Made by a program: the position numbers and the translations under genes
Source: Mesostigma viride
Taxonomy: Eukaryota; Streptophyta; Mesostigmatophyceae; Mesostigmatales; Mesostigmataceae
Direction of reading: 5' to 3'
Length of the DNA stretch: 60,000 nt
Assembly: GCA_009746045.1 (NCBI GenBank)
Contig: RPFO01000312.1
Coordinates: forward strand, 972,323-1,032,322
The notes under the pieces: generated by a model
Told to the model about the DNA's origin: nothing
Seen by the model: the letters and a program-made list of their open reading frames with translations, nothing else
Database searches by the model: none
Part shown: in pieces, positions 1 through 9,740 of the stretch
Numbering within the stretch: position 1 is the first letter of the stretch
How the letters are laid out: every line of letters starts with the position of its first letter

Positions 1-442
1 GTTTGATATCTCACACGGTACATGGCTGGATCAGCCGGGATATGTCCTTTATGTCATGGTTGCACGGTCACCACGGTGGTCTAGTAGGGCTACACAACAT
101 ACAATGGCGAATTGGCGATTGTGGTCGATGTATGCCAAGCAGGTGATCAGCGTGTACATGGAAGTGAATACGCACCCTGGCTGCATATGTTATAACTACA
201 CTATAATTAATTGGCAAGAGAGCTAGTCCCTCTCATCTGTTTACACCCATGCTAATGGCACATCATGGCACCTAGACGCTGGAGTACTTGGCTGTACACT
301 GATCAATATCATACAAGGGGCTCCCATGGTACTGGTCGCGCCTATGGTTATAGGTTATAACAAGCTCAAACCTGGGCGCCTCGTTTTTCCCACCACTCGT
401 GAGGAGGTTGCACGACAGATCTCCTTTACTTCAATGATTTGA
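1..442. other. no recognisable gene
   Basis: No open frame of useful length, RNA gene or repeat was recognised. It lies directly upstream of a decayed LINE and may be more of the same element, but no motif shows this. Confidence 0.4.
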
Positions 443-1733
443 TTGTGGACATTGCGCGCAAGCCCTTGGGCACGTTACATGGGCACAACACTTATGCTGG
501 CTTCCTGTGCGCATCACCCCCTATTCTCAGAGTGCTTGATCTCTACGTCTGGCAGGGGGACAGATATTGGTTTATACTGGCATATACTGAAGTTAATGCT
601 TTGGGTGCAAAACATGCCATCGCTAAACGCTTGGAACACCCTCATCCAGGCCATCCCAGCTACATGGCATGCTCTGATGATGGTCCCACGCAAGGCCCTC
701 CGACCGGGTGATTGGGTCAGTTTTTACCCAGACGAGATTACACCCACATGCAAAGGTCTGGTCCGGGGAGTGCTACCTCTGGCGGGAACTCAAGTCCAAG
801 TGGCCGACATCCTTCCGGGCCACAATGGATGGTTGCCTCAATCAGTTAGCGACATTATGTGTATGTCTTCCAGCCCACCAATGTCACCGTATCCGCGTAT
901 GGTCCCGTGCACGTTCCAGCCGGACCCCACGACCCCGGCGGAGGCCATTGACTTGGTTACATGTAGGCAATACGAGGTTGGATACTTTACCATGTCCATT
1001 GGACCCCCTGGAATTTGGTTGGACCCTAAACAAGGGGATATCTAGGATCAGCAAATGTCTTTACGAGTACACGGCAGAATGTGGTTATGACATTTTACTA
1101 CACGAGAACCATAAGCTCCACCCTAGCCGCTCCCGATGGGGCTTTCAATGGCCTAGTTACAGTTGGATTAAACTTATCACCCTGGCGGTCGATCACCCTT
1201 TGGTGGACCGCAGAGCGACCGATATTCAACATCTTTTATTGCACCAGGCAATTGGGGTAAAGGCGACCCTCAACAGTCGGTTTCACCACGATGCGACATG
1301 CCTGTGCACCTTCCCCTCGGAAACAATTGAGCACCGCTTTCTCTACTGCCAAGTGAGCGGGGTGTGGCAATGGTTGTCGTTTAACATACATATGGTCCGC
1401 ATGGACCGCGCTACCACATTCCACATTAGCGCTATCAGTGCGCTGAATCATATAATTGGTATTGTGGGGACCCCAGGGGAAGAGTTGTCGGACAGTCAAC
1501 TGGCCTGGGTATGGCTTCGCACTATTATGCTATATGCGATCTGGACTATCCGGAACGAGACGGTTTTCAAAGTGCGGCACGAGCACACCAAAGCAGCCGT
1601 GGTGAGGCGGTTTATCTTCCTCTGTGTTTTAGAATTATATTCTGTCCGATGGCTTTCTTACGCTGAACAGTTACGGCCGATTTACAATATATGGCCGAGA
1701 CGCTTACGCGTAGATGAATCTGTACTAGTGTGA
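443..1733 (+). pseudogene. non-LTR retrotransposon (LINE) ORF2 C-terminal remnant
   Basis: The first part reads in one frame (443-1045), and the more LINE-like part reads in another frame up to a stop at 1733, so there is a frameshift near 1040. Around 1305-1360 the product has closely spaced Cys residues followed by ET-x-EHRF-x-YC and a nearby W, the pattern of the zinc-binding domain that follows the reverse transcriptase in plant and algal LINEs. A later segment, W-L-R-T-I-M-L-Y-A-I-W-T-I-R-N-E (about 1515-1562), matches the W..RN region common at the C-terminus of these proteins. No catalytic reverse transcriptase motif is visible, so the piece is truncated at its 5' side. Family assignment rests on motif spacing only. 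Confidence 0.5.
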
Positions 1734-1740
1734 CGGAATA

Positions 1741-3431
1741 TTTTCGTTTGTAGATGCGGCGTGCCCTTTTTCCGTACTTTGGCACTACGCCGGGTCACAT
1801 ACCTTGCGTTTTGGCCCTTTGAGTCTGTGTGCCGCATGACTTATGAGGCACTGTGTGACAGTGGCGCTAGTTTTTGGCGTCGCGCCGCGCCATGTCAGTC
1901 CGTGACTAAATTTGTACAAGTTGAGCCTAGCAGCCTCGTATGCCATGCCTTTAGGAACGAAGTCAAACATACATGACGAGTACTTTGGCGCTGGCGCTGC
2001 CCCTATGGCATAGACTACCCCATGTGCATGCATGGATGCATCCGACGCCCAGTAACGCGCCGCCACTTATCCAACGGCCCATACTGCTTGTGTGTCGTGA
2101 CTTGCTGCAAAGCAACGTAGCATTTAGTCTTTTGCCCTTGCTCCTTTTCAATTAAGTCTTGTGACCTTGCTATGGTGGCTGGCCTCTACCAAGGCCGCTA
2201 CATATTAATGTTGGATCAATGATTAAGGGGACCCGTCCCTTCCGAATTTTTTGGCGCCAAAAAATTCGCGCCGGTACCGAAGGTCATAAATTTCACGTGC
2301 ACGGTGCGCGCACCCCTTGCGGAAGTGGCCATGGCGACTGCGTTCAGGCGAAACTACCACACTAGGGCAGGCGAAATGCAAAAATTTTACTCGAATCTAA
2401 AAGACGATGAGTTTATGATGTTAGTTTGTGGCGGAAATCAGCTGGTTTACAATATCGCTGTTGTTTTTTTATGCCATCGGCATGGGGGGTAATCTGAATT
2501 TTTTGGTCGCGCGGAATGAAATAGAATTCATGATAGCGGCTGTCAAATCGCGGTTTTGGGGGTTGTTCTGACCGTGAAGCAGGCGTTAATATCGGTTGCA
2601 TCGAATTCTAAACCGAGCTGGTGCTTTTTGCCATATTTTCGGCCATTATCGGTAAGTAATTGTTCAGACCTGCGCAGTGCGTGTCTGACCTGTCCATGGA
2701 ATAACGGCTGTTATTACGCGCCTGGGCGAGGGATTTACGAGGGCGAGTTACAGATTTGTCGCGAATGTTATATGCTATCAGTGCCTTCTTCTATGAGCTC
2801 ATCGTTCGATTTTTTTTGCGTTCTTTTTGGGCAGTTTCCGCCAGCTAGCTTGCCGTCGCTTGCCGTTGTGTTGCCGAATACCTGGCAGCTTTAGATTGTT
2901 TTCGTTGATGTCGTGATCAGGGCCGCTTCAGTCGCAGCCTATAGCTCTTCGGGAAGGTATAAGGCATTTCATAAAACGTGTTCTGGCAAGGATGTTGTGC
3001 GTATGGACGCTTCTTGTTGTTTGAGAGTGACGCACCCTCTCTTCGCAGGCCGCAGCGGCATCACAGCGCTCATGCGCTGAAGGGCCGCCAATGGTTTCTT
3101 TGCATTTTATCGTGCAGGGATGGAAGTGCTATAGTGATGATGATGTTGGAGATATTGCATTTGTGTGACTGCATGTAGATAGCTGGCACCAATGGTTGTT
3201 TGAGCTTTCCTTTGTTATGATGATGTGACAAGACTACAATGTGCTGAGCCAACCATGGTTGACATGCATGACTGCATGCAAGCTATATATATTAATAATA
3301 TAATTACTTACAGCAGAGTGAAATCACTCAAACCAAAGCAAACGCCCAGCTATAAACCTCTATACAGAGCCATGTAAAATCTCTATACTACGATAAGACC
3401 AATGGAAACTCCTAACGGGAGGAACCTAATA
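1741..3431. other. AT-rich intergenic stretch without a recognised gene
   Basis: Only short unconvincing frames occur. An ATG at 2331 opens a 53-codon frame just downstream of the palindromes at 2243-2314, but nothing in it is recognisable. A TATATATATTAATAATATAA run lies near 3283-3302. Confidence 0.4.
2243..2314. promoter_or_regulatory. perfect palindrome with E2F-type core, followed by CACGTG and a GC palindrome
   Basis: Bases 2243-2268 form a 26-bp perfect palindrome centred on TTTTGGCGCCAAAA, which is the symmetric form of the E2F/DP consensus TTTSGCGC. A CACGTG box follows at 2294-2299, and a 12-bp palindrome GGTGCGCGCACC at 2303-2314. An ATG follows at 2331. The cluster looks like a promoter, but no recognisable product is encoded downstream. 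Binding is inferred from consensus only. Confidence 0.45.
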
Positions 3432-3436
3432 GCCCT
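3432..3436. repeat. target-site duplication, left copy (GCCCT)
   Basis: GCCCT directly precedes the 5' LTR and recurs at 9384-9388 directly after the 3' LTR. Five base pairs is the usual length for Ty1/copia integrases. Confidence 0.95.
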
Positions 3437-3647
3437 TGTTGGGGATCATATACCCACCTGCCCACACTATATTCCAGCCTGACTTTATTCTTCTTTGTTT
3501 TACTTCACAAGGGCTGAGAATTTGATAGATTTGATAAGTTAGATGAATTGCTCTCAATGAGCTGATCAATGTTCATGTGCCATAGTCCTATATTTGGCCA
3601 TAGATCTCTTGTACCTGAGTTGGTCTAGTAGCATCACTTCCATGCTT

Positions 3648-3775
3648 GACAAGTGGTGTACTTCTTTGGTAGACAAGTGTCCATTCCATGAGCTGACATG
3701 TGTTGGAAGCTCATAGTGACAAGTGTTGCATTCCATTGACTGACAAGTGGATAGACTCATTGGATTACACTTGTC
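3648..3775 (+). promoter_or_regulatory. U3 repeat cluster: four GACAAGTG plus one inverted copy
   Basis: GACAAGTG occurs at 3648, 3672, 3718 and 3742, and its inverse CACTTGTC at 3768-3775. Such clustered short motifs in U3 commonly act as transcription-factor sites of LTR promoters. The binding factor is not known from sequence. The 3' LTR has the same cluster 5169 bp downstream. Confidence 0.5.
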
Positions 3776-3876
3776 ATTCCAAGTAGAAACCATGTGTCAC
3801 TTTATTAAGCATTAGATGTGGCACATTGTTCAGAGGACATTTGGCAATCAACTGTCATGCCAGCTCATTAGAACCT

Positions 3877-3922
3877 TTCTAGAATGACCTTGGAATGTTC
3901 TAGGAATATGCCAGGAATATTC
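3877..3922 (+). promoter_or_regulatory. cluster of three heat-shock-element cores in U3
   Basis: Within 46 bp there are three inverted GAA/TTC pairs with the 2-bp spacing of heat-shock elements: TTCTAGAA (3877-3884), GAATGTTC (3893-3900) and GAATATTC (3915-3922). Further GGAATAT units follow up to about 3955. The cluster lies 100-145 bp upstream of the TATA box. Heat-shock factors bind nGAAnnTTCn arrays; heat induction of this element is inference. Confidence 0.5.
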
Positions 3923-3979
3923 CTGGAATATACTGAGAATATGCTGGGAATATGCTTAGATGTTTCTACAAGCTTCTAT

Positions 3980-4004
3980 GATGACATCAGCATCTGATGT
4001 CATC
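3980..4004. promoter_or_regulatory. 11-bp-arm inverted repeat upstream of the LTR TATA box
   Basis: GATGACATCAG and CTGATGTCATC are perfect inverse copies around a 3-bp centre, ending 18 bp before TATAAAA. The TGACATCA half-sites resemble bZIP targets. Confidence 0.45.
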
Positions 4005-4021
4005 CTTCCTAGCTAGAAAGG

Positions 4022-4028
4022 TATAAAA
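4022..4028 (+). promoter_or_regulatory. LTR TATA box (TATAAAA)
   Basis: A single clear TATAAAA in the LTR, followed 60 bp later by the polyadenylation signal AATAAA (4082-4087). This places transcription start and the R region between them and after them. The same motifs recur at 9191 and 9251 in the 3' LTR. Confidence 0.7.
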
Positions 4029-4214
4029 AGAAACTGGCTCCTAAGGCCAGGTACCTCTTTTCCTAACCTCTCAGCCTAAGAAATAAAACTCTTTTTCTGG
4101 TCTCTCTTCCATTGTCTTCAAGCTCAGTCTTTCATCACCTGCAAGGTGCAAGGGTAACAAGGCCAAGCACAAGGCATTGTGTAAAACCCATTAGTTTCCT
4201 CTACCTTTCCAACA

Positions 4215-4226
4215 TGGTATCGGAGG
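4215..4226 (+). other. primer-binding site (initiator Met-tRNA type)
   Basis: TGGTATCGGAGG starts at the first base after the 5' LTR and resembles the plant copia site TGGTATCAGAGC, complementary to the 3' end of initiator Met-tRNA. Element 2 has the identical 12 bases on the minus strand at 15675-15686. Confidence 0.85.
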
Positions 4227-4233
4227 AATCTTC

Positions 4234-7200
4234 ATGAGCTCCAAGAAGACCACCAAGAAACCCAGCCCAGCTACAAGCTCCATGGCAAGCGACGTCGACT
4301 ACACTCCTATGCTGAATGTGTGCTCCAAGATGGTGCTGAAATTCGATGGCACAAGCCTACGTGGCTGGGAGGAGACCAAGACATCTCTTGAGGGTTTCTG
4401 TTCCTTCTATGAGGTTAAGGACGTCCTGCTGGGCACCAGGCAGGACCGCAAGGCTGACCAAGCTGTTGGCCTTGTCATCTCAGCTGCACTTGTGGGAGAA
4501 GCGAGGCGCATCCTATCGCTCGTGCCAGACCAATCTGGCAGCAAGCTCTACAAGACGCTGAGGGAGGTCTACGAGCAACAAAAGCTCACCAAGAGTCACC
4601 GCATGGACCTCAGGATTCAGCTTCACCGGCTGCAAATGAAGCCTGGGGAGACCATGGGGCAGTATATCCTACGTGGATTGCTGCTGCTGGCGGACTACCG
4701 TGCGGTGGGAGGCGTCATGAGCGACCAAGATTTTGCGGCTATCCTCAAGAGCGGCCTGCCTGACCGATATCGCCCTGCCCTGATTTCAGCGCACTTCAAA
4801 GAGGAGGACAGCTTGGAGGAGGTCAAGGCTGCGCTGCTGGAGGCGGAGGACATGCTGCTGGGAGGACGGCCTTCTCAAGCTACCAAGGAGGAGCCAGCCC
4901 AAGGTCAAGCTTTCCACACTGCCAACAAGGGTGGTGAGAGGAAGCACTGCGCCTACTGCAACAGGAGTGGGCATGCGGAGACCCAGTGCTGGCAAAAGAA
5001 CTCCCAGCTCAAGCCACGAAGCAAGAACCAAGGACGGCGGGGCAACCAGCGCAGGAGGGGCAACCAAGCGACCAAGAAGGAGACCTCACCTGGCGGAAGC
5101 GTGGCCAACAACACCCAGGAGGCCGCGGAGCTGCCGGAGGGCTTCGTCTTCACCACCATCGCCGAGTCGGCGCCGTCGCAGGAGGCTGCTGCACTCACGC
5201 AGTATAGCCCCAAGCCCCCTGCCTGGGTTCTGGACTCCGCTGCAAGCAGCCACATGTCCCCATGCCGCACTGACTTTGTGTCCCTCACCCCCACCACTAG
5301 GAACATCGTCGGATCAGGAGGACGTCTTCGCGCGACGGGAGTGGGCACGATTCGGCTCAAACTGCCCAACCAGCATGTGCACCTGAATGGTGCGCTCTTC
5401 GTGCCCGGCTTGAGCGCCCGACTGCTATCAGCTGGGCAGCTCGCCAAGGACGGCCACAAAGTCGACCTCACCGAGCAGACAGTGGTGCTGGACAACGAGA
5501 CGCACAAGATTGCGCTGCAGAACAACATCTACGTGTTACCTGCGGAGCGCGACGAGGCGGCAATGGCTGCCACGGCCATCGAGCGGCCGGCGAGCCTGCT
5601 CTGGCACTGGCGTCTTGGGCATGCTGGCGAAGATCGGATCAAGAGGCTGGCCGCCATTCCGGAGTCTAACCTTTTTTCGAGGCGCCTGTCATCGCCTGGC
5701 TGCCCATCCTGCCCTGCTGGCTTCATCAAGAGGCGCTCATTTTCGCCTGGACAGCTCCGATCGACTGTTCCCCGAGCCAAGCTTCACAGCGACATTCTCG
5801 GGCCGATGCAGCCAGCAATTGGAGGCGCCCGCTACATGCTCGGCTTCACCGACGATGCTACCCGCTGGCGATGGTGCTTTCCGCTTCGACACAAGGACGA
5901 GGCTGTTGACGCCCTACAGCAGCTGCTCGCGCGCGAAATTCGCCCCTTCTACAACGGTTCGATTCTTCTCCGGACCGACAACGACGCAGTCTTCACTGGG
6001 CAGGCGTGGCGGGCCGTCTGCGCTGAACACCGAGTGCACCAGGAGTTCTCCAGCCCCTACACTCCTGAGCAGAACGGAGTGGCGGAGCGGCTGTGGGGTC
6101 TGGCCATGGGCATGACACTGGCAATGCTCACGCATGCCGGTTTGCCCAAAGGATTCTGGGCACTAGCCTTCAATTGCGCGGTTTATATACTTAACCGCCT
6201 GCCGTCTAGCTCGAATCCTGGAGGTGCCACGCCACACTTCCTGCTCACCGGTCGCAATGCGGATCTCTCGAATCTTCGAATTTTCGGCTGCCCTGCCTTC
6301 TATCGGGTGGAGGGCCCACGTGGCAAGCTGGAGGCCAAGGCTCTGCCTGGAATCTTCGTCGGCTATGATCTGGAATCGCCGGCGTACCTCATTTACCGTC
6401 CAGAATCCAAGGATGTCATTCGCCGCCTGCATGTCACCTTCAATGAGGCCTGGCGCAATGGGGCCATGCCAACTCCTGCGCCGCTTCTGGAAAGTTCTGC
6501 CGCACTGGAGGAAACTTCACCAACTGATCTTCCGGCTGTAGCAGAAGTTCAGCCAAATTCTCTGGCCGAACCTAGCGGACCGGTCACCCGGTCTCAGGCG
6601 AGGTTTCTGGACGCCACCAGAAGGGATATTCCTGAGGAGCTTCGCCACGAGGGAGCGGACGCACCAAGTCCTGATGCAGTCAACGTCCCAAGTCCTAGAC
6701 CAGTTCCGGAGGCGCTCGACGGTGCTCCAAACTTTTCACAGCCCGTCCTAACTACTGACGACGTCTCCCCAAGTGACGCACGGGAGCTGTCTGCTGGTCC
6801 ACCGGTCACTGCCACTTCAAGTGCTGCTCGACTGCAAAGTACAATCTCTGCGCTGCGACGTAACCCAGCTGGTAATGTCGCCATGGCAACTGCTGATGAG
6901 CTGATGTTTTGCGGTAGCACCCGTGAACCCCTCGCGATGGAGATTACTACCTATGCTCCCCCTGTCACGGTGTCGCCTAAATGGGCTCGTTTTTTTCCGC
7001 ATTACCAGTCAGTTCGTGATCTTTTTGACACAGTGCATTTTACTGGCAGTGACGTTTCCCTTCCCGTCTCCTTTACTGAGGCTAACAACAGTCCAGAGTG
7101 GCGGGCTGCGATGTTGAGCGAAATTAATAGCATTCGTGATCATGCAGTATACTCGCTTGTGAGCCCGCGTACTTTGCCCGCCGGTGCCAAGGTCCTCCCT

Positions 7201-8577
7201 TCCCGGTGGGTATTTGCTGTCAAGTCCGACGGCCGTCACAAGGCCAGGTTTGTCGTGAAAGGTTTTGCCCAACGTGAAGGTATCGACTTTAATGAAGTCT
7301 TTTCCCCCACTGTTCGTGCGTCCACCGTGCGACTTGCTCTTGCTTTAGCTGTCACGTCTGGCTTTACTGTCAAGCAGCTCGATGTCCGAACCGCTTTTCT
7401 CTATGCTCCCCTACAGGAGGATGTCTTTGTGCGTCCCCCTACTGGCTTTGAAGAGCGGGATGCCAATGGCGATGTGCTTGTGTGGAAGCTGCACCGCAGC
7501 TTGTATGGCATCAAGCAAGCGCCACGCAATTGGCATAAAACGTTCCGTGCACACCTTCTTTCTGACGGCGCCATCCAAAGCCAAATTGATGCGTGCCTGT
7601 ATTACTACCCTTCGTCTCGTGGTTTCGTGTTCGTGCACGTCGATGACATTCTTGCTGCTCATCCTTCCCCTTCCTGGCTGGCATCCTGGTCTCGCCGTTT
7701 GGCTAATACTTTTCAAATCACTGAGTCGGACAATCCCTCTCTTTTCCTCGGTGTTTCCCTTACTATCGACCCTGCGTCTCGTTCCCTTACCATGCACCAA
7801 CGGCCCTACATTGAAGCTATTGCTGCCCGTTTTGGGCTTTCTACCCCTCACCCTGTGCACACCCCTATAGTGCCTGGTAGTCCCCGTCGCGAGGGGGGAA
7901 TGTGTGATGCCCCAAACCATCAACTCTTTCAGCAGATTGTTGGTGCTCTCATGTACGCCGCGACATGGACGCGCCCAGACATTGCTTTTGCTGTCAACCA
8001 GCTGGCCCAATGCATGCAGGCACCCACGGAGGGCGACTTGGAGCTGGCCAAGCGAGTGGTGCGCTACCTTGTCCACACCAAGGACTTGGGACTGCGCTAT
8101 GGTGGCCAAGGGGGGCTGGAGGGGTGGACGGATGCCGATTGGGGGAACTGCCCTGAGACACGCAGATCTGTCTCTGGCAATGTAGTGATGTTCAGGGGGG
8201 CCGCAGTCGAGTGGTGCAGCCGCAAGCAGCACGTTACCGCCCTGTCTTCCTGCGAGGCGGAGTACATTGCTGCTAGCAGCGTAACCCAGCTAGTGCTTCC
8301 ACTGAGGCACATGTTGGGGGAGCTGGGGCATCCAGTTCAGGGGCCCACGCCTGTCTTCTGCGACAACACAGGCGCCGTGGCACTCGCTCGTGACCCTGTT
8401 CATCCCAAGCGCACGAAGCACATTGACGTGCGTTTCCATTTCATCCGGGAGAAGGTGGAGGGGGGACTCATCGCCATGAAGCATTGTCCTGGGGAGGACA
8501 TGCTTGCTGATCTTCTGACGAAGGCACTTTCACGTGCCAGGTTCACTGCCCTGCGTGGCAAACTCATGTCAACTTAG
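4234..8577 (+). CDS. Ty1/copia Gag-Pol polyprotein, intact
   Basis: One frame of 1447 codons encodes the whole retroelement polyprotein. The Gag region (about 1-230) is followed by a CX2CX4HX4C zinc knuckle near residue 240. The protease has the active-site sequence LDSAASSHM with Asp334. A GAG-pre-integrase HWRLGH motif precedes the integrase core, whose triad is Asp520, Asp582 and Glu618 (exactly 35 residues between the last two). The reverse transcriptase carries HVDD with Asp1137-Asp1138. RNase H has Asp1300 in WTDADW and Glu1341 in SCEAEY. No stop or frameshift interrupts it. The ATG is only 8 nt past the primer site, and no separate Gag frame or shift site is seen, so Gag and Pol are probably made as one product and cut by the protease. 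Confidence 0.97.
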   Translation: MSSKKTTKKPSPATSSMASDVDYTPMLNVCSKMVLKFDGTSLRGWEETKTSLEGFCSFYEVKDVLLGTRQDRKADQAVGLVISAALVGEARRILSLVPDQSGSKLYKTLREVYEQQKLTKSHRMDLRIQLHRLQMKPGETMGQYILRGLLLLADYRAVGGVMSDQDFAAILKSGLPDRYRPALISAHFKEEDSLEEVKAALLEAEDMLLGGRPSQATKEEPAQGQAFHTANKGGERKHCAYCNRSGHAETQCWQKNSQLKPRSKNQGRRGNQRRRGNQATKKETSPGGSVANNTQEAAELPEGFVFTTIAESAPSQEAAALTQYSPKPPAWVLDSAASSHMSPCRTDFVSLTPTTRNIVGSGGRLRATGVGTIRLKLPNQHVHLNGALFVPGLSARLLSAGQLAKDGHKVDLTEQTVVLDNETHKIALQNNIYVLPAERDEAAMAATAIERPASLLWHWRLGHAGEDRIKRLAAIPESNLFSRRLSSPGCPSCPAGFIKRRSFSPGQLRSTVPRAKLHSDILGPMQPAIGGARYMLGFTDDATRWRWCFPLRHKDEAVDALQQLLAREIRPFYNGSILLRTDNDAVFTGQAWRAVCAEHRVHQEFSSPYTPEQNGVAERLWGLAMGMTLAMLTHAGLPKGFWALAFNCAVYILNRLPSSSNPGGATPHFLLTGRNADLSNLRIFGCPAFYRVEGPRGKLEAKALPGIFVGYDLESPAYLIYRPESKDVIRRLHVTFNEAWRNGAMPTPAPLLESSAALEETSPTDLPAVAEVQPNSLAEPSGPVTRSQARFLDATRRDIPEELRHEGADAPSPDAVNVPSPRPVPEALDGAPNFSQPVLTTDDVSPSDARELSAGPPVTATSSAARLQSTISALRRNPAGNVAMATADELMFCGSTREPLAMEITTYAPPVTVSPKWARFFPHYQSVRDLFDTVHFTGSDVSLPVSFTEANNSPEWRAAMLSEINSIRDHAVYSLVSPRTLPAGAKVLPSRWVFAVKSDGRHKARFVVKGFAQREGIDFNEVFSPTVRASTVRLALALAVTSGFTVKQLDVRTAFLYAPLQEDVFVRPPTGFEERDANGDVLVWKLHRSLYGIKQAPRNWHKTFRAHLLSDGAIQSQIDACLYYYPSSRGFVFVHVDDILAAHPSPSWLASWSRRLANTFQITESDNPSLFLGVSLTIDPASRSLTMHQRPYIEAIAARFGLSTPHPVHTPIVPGSPRREGGMCDAPNHQLFQQIVGALMYAATWTRPDIAFAVNQLAQCMQAPTEGDLELAKRVVRYLVHTKDLGLRYGGQGGLEGWTDADWGNCPETRRSVSGNVVMFRGAAVEWCSRKQHVTALSSCEAEYIAASSVTQLVLPLRHMLGELGHPVQGPTPVFCDNTGAVALARDPVHPKRTKHIDVRFHFIREKVEGGLIAMKHCPGEDMLADLLTKALSRARFTALRGKLMST

Positions 8578-8597
8578 TCCTTTGTGTTCAGCTGGCT

Positions 8598-8605
8598 AAG
8601 GGGGG
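8598..8605 (+). other. polypurine tract
   Basis: AAGGGGGG directly abuts the first base of the 3' LTR, the expected place for priming plus-strand DNA. Element 2 has the same 8 bases in the same place on its own strand (11453-11460). Confidence 0.8.
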
Positions 8606-9383
8606 TGTTGGGGATCATATACCCACCTGCCCACACTATATTCCAGCCTGACTTTATTCTTCTTTGTTTTACTTCACAAGGGCTGAGAATTTGATAGATT
8701 TGATAAGTTAGATGAATTGCTCTCAATGAGCTGATCAATGTTCATGTGCCATAGTCCTATATTTGGCCATAGATCTCTTGTACCTGAGTTGGTCTAGTAG
8801 CATCACTTCCATGCTTGACAAGTGGTGTACTTCTTTGGTAGACAAGTGTCCATTCCATGAGCTGACATGTGTTGGAAGCTCATAGTGACAAGTGTTGCAT
8901 TCCATTGACTGACAAGTGGATAGACTCATTGGATTACACTTGTCATTCCAAGTAGAAACCATGTGTCACTTTATTAAGCATTAGATGTGGCACATTGTTC
9001 AGAGGACATTTGGCAATCAACTGTCATGCCAGCTCATTAGAACCTTTCTAGAATGACCTTGGAATGTTCTAGGAATATGCCAGGAATATTCCTGGAATAT
9101 ACTGAGAATATGCTGGGAATATGCTTAGATGTTTCTACAAGCTTCTATGATGACATCAGCATCTGATGTCATCCTTCCTAGCTAGAAAGGTATAAAAAGA
9201 AACTGGCTCCTAAGGCCAGGTACCTCTTTTCCTAACCTCTCAGCCTAAGAAATAAAACTCTTTTTCTGGTCTCTCTTCCATTGTCTTCAAGCTCAGTCTT
9301 TCATCACCTGCAAGGTGCAAGGGTAACAAGGCCAAGCACAAGGCATTGTGTAAAACCCATTAGTTTCCTCTACCTTTTCAACA
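8606..9383 (+). repeat. 3' LTR of copia element 1
   Basis: Same 778-bp length as the left LTR, with one base different by eye. It is followed directly by the second GCCCT target copy at 9384-9388. It carries a second copy of the heat-shock-like cluster (9046-9091). Confidence 0.96.
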
Positions 9384-9740
9384 GCCCTGCTGCACCGCAA
9401 AATCAGCCCGCGTACGGCGGAGCATGATGTCAGCCATGGCCCGAGTCAGCGCCACCGACAAGCGCTGACGCCAATATGACGTCCAGGTCCGCGCCGACCA
9501 TGGGGCCCGCTGGCCCTCCAGGTCCAGCCGGTCCTCCCGGAGCCGGCAACACTCCTTGAAGAAGGCGGAGGTCAGGGGCCCCATGGCCCCAAACTCCTCC
9601 AGGACAAAGGGCACCACACGATGGTGCCCGACGTCGCCGTAGGCCAGGAGCTTGGCCCGCTCCGCCCGGTCCGCCGTGTAACCTGCCGTGAGGGAGGCCC
9701 CAGCCACGTGGCTAAGAGCCAAGGGCCGCGCCACCGACAA
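9381..9740 (-). pseudogene. LINE-type ORF, C-terminal fragment
   Basis: The minus-strand frame contains VVPFVLEEFGAMGP, then a W-x-S-Y-W-RQRLSVAL segment. This is the characteristic C-terminal block of many protist and algal non-LTR reverse transcriptase ORFs, found after the polymerase domain. The fragment is about 120 codons and has lost everything upstream. Copia element 1 inserted next to its end: without the element and one target copy, the frame would read QQGY and stop. The true start is not determinable. Confidence 0.5.

Larger units (their letters stand above)
3437..4214 (+). repeat. 5' LTR of copia element 1
   Basis: It starts TGTTG and ends AACA, and is followed at once by the tRNA primer site. 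It carries a U3 with repeated motifs, a TATA box at 4022 and an AATAAA at 4082, so U3, R and U5 can all be placed. Confidence 0.96.
3437..9383 (+). mobile_element. complete Ty1/copia LTR retrotransposon, structurally intact
   Basis: All expected parts are present in order: a 5' LTR of 778 bp (TGTTG...AACA), a primer-binding site immediately after it, one uninterrupted Gag-Pol frame, a polypurine tract touching the 3' LTR, and a 3' LTR of the same 778 bp. GCCCT flanks both sides. Comparing the LTRs by eye gives one difference (CTTTCC versus CTTTTC near the end), so insertion is recent. Protease, integrase, reverse transcriptase and RNase H occur in copia order (integrase before reverse transcriptase). 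The element sits just past the end of an older LINE-like ORF on the other strand. Confidence 0.97.

Noticed and set aside
7411-8232. 273-codon minus-strand frame inside copia element 1
   Set aside because: It is antisense to the reverse transcriptase and RNase H coding region; no motif of its own.
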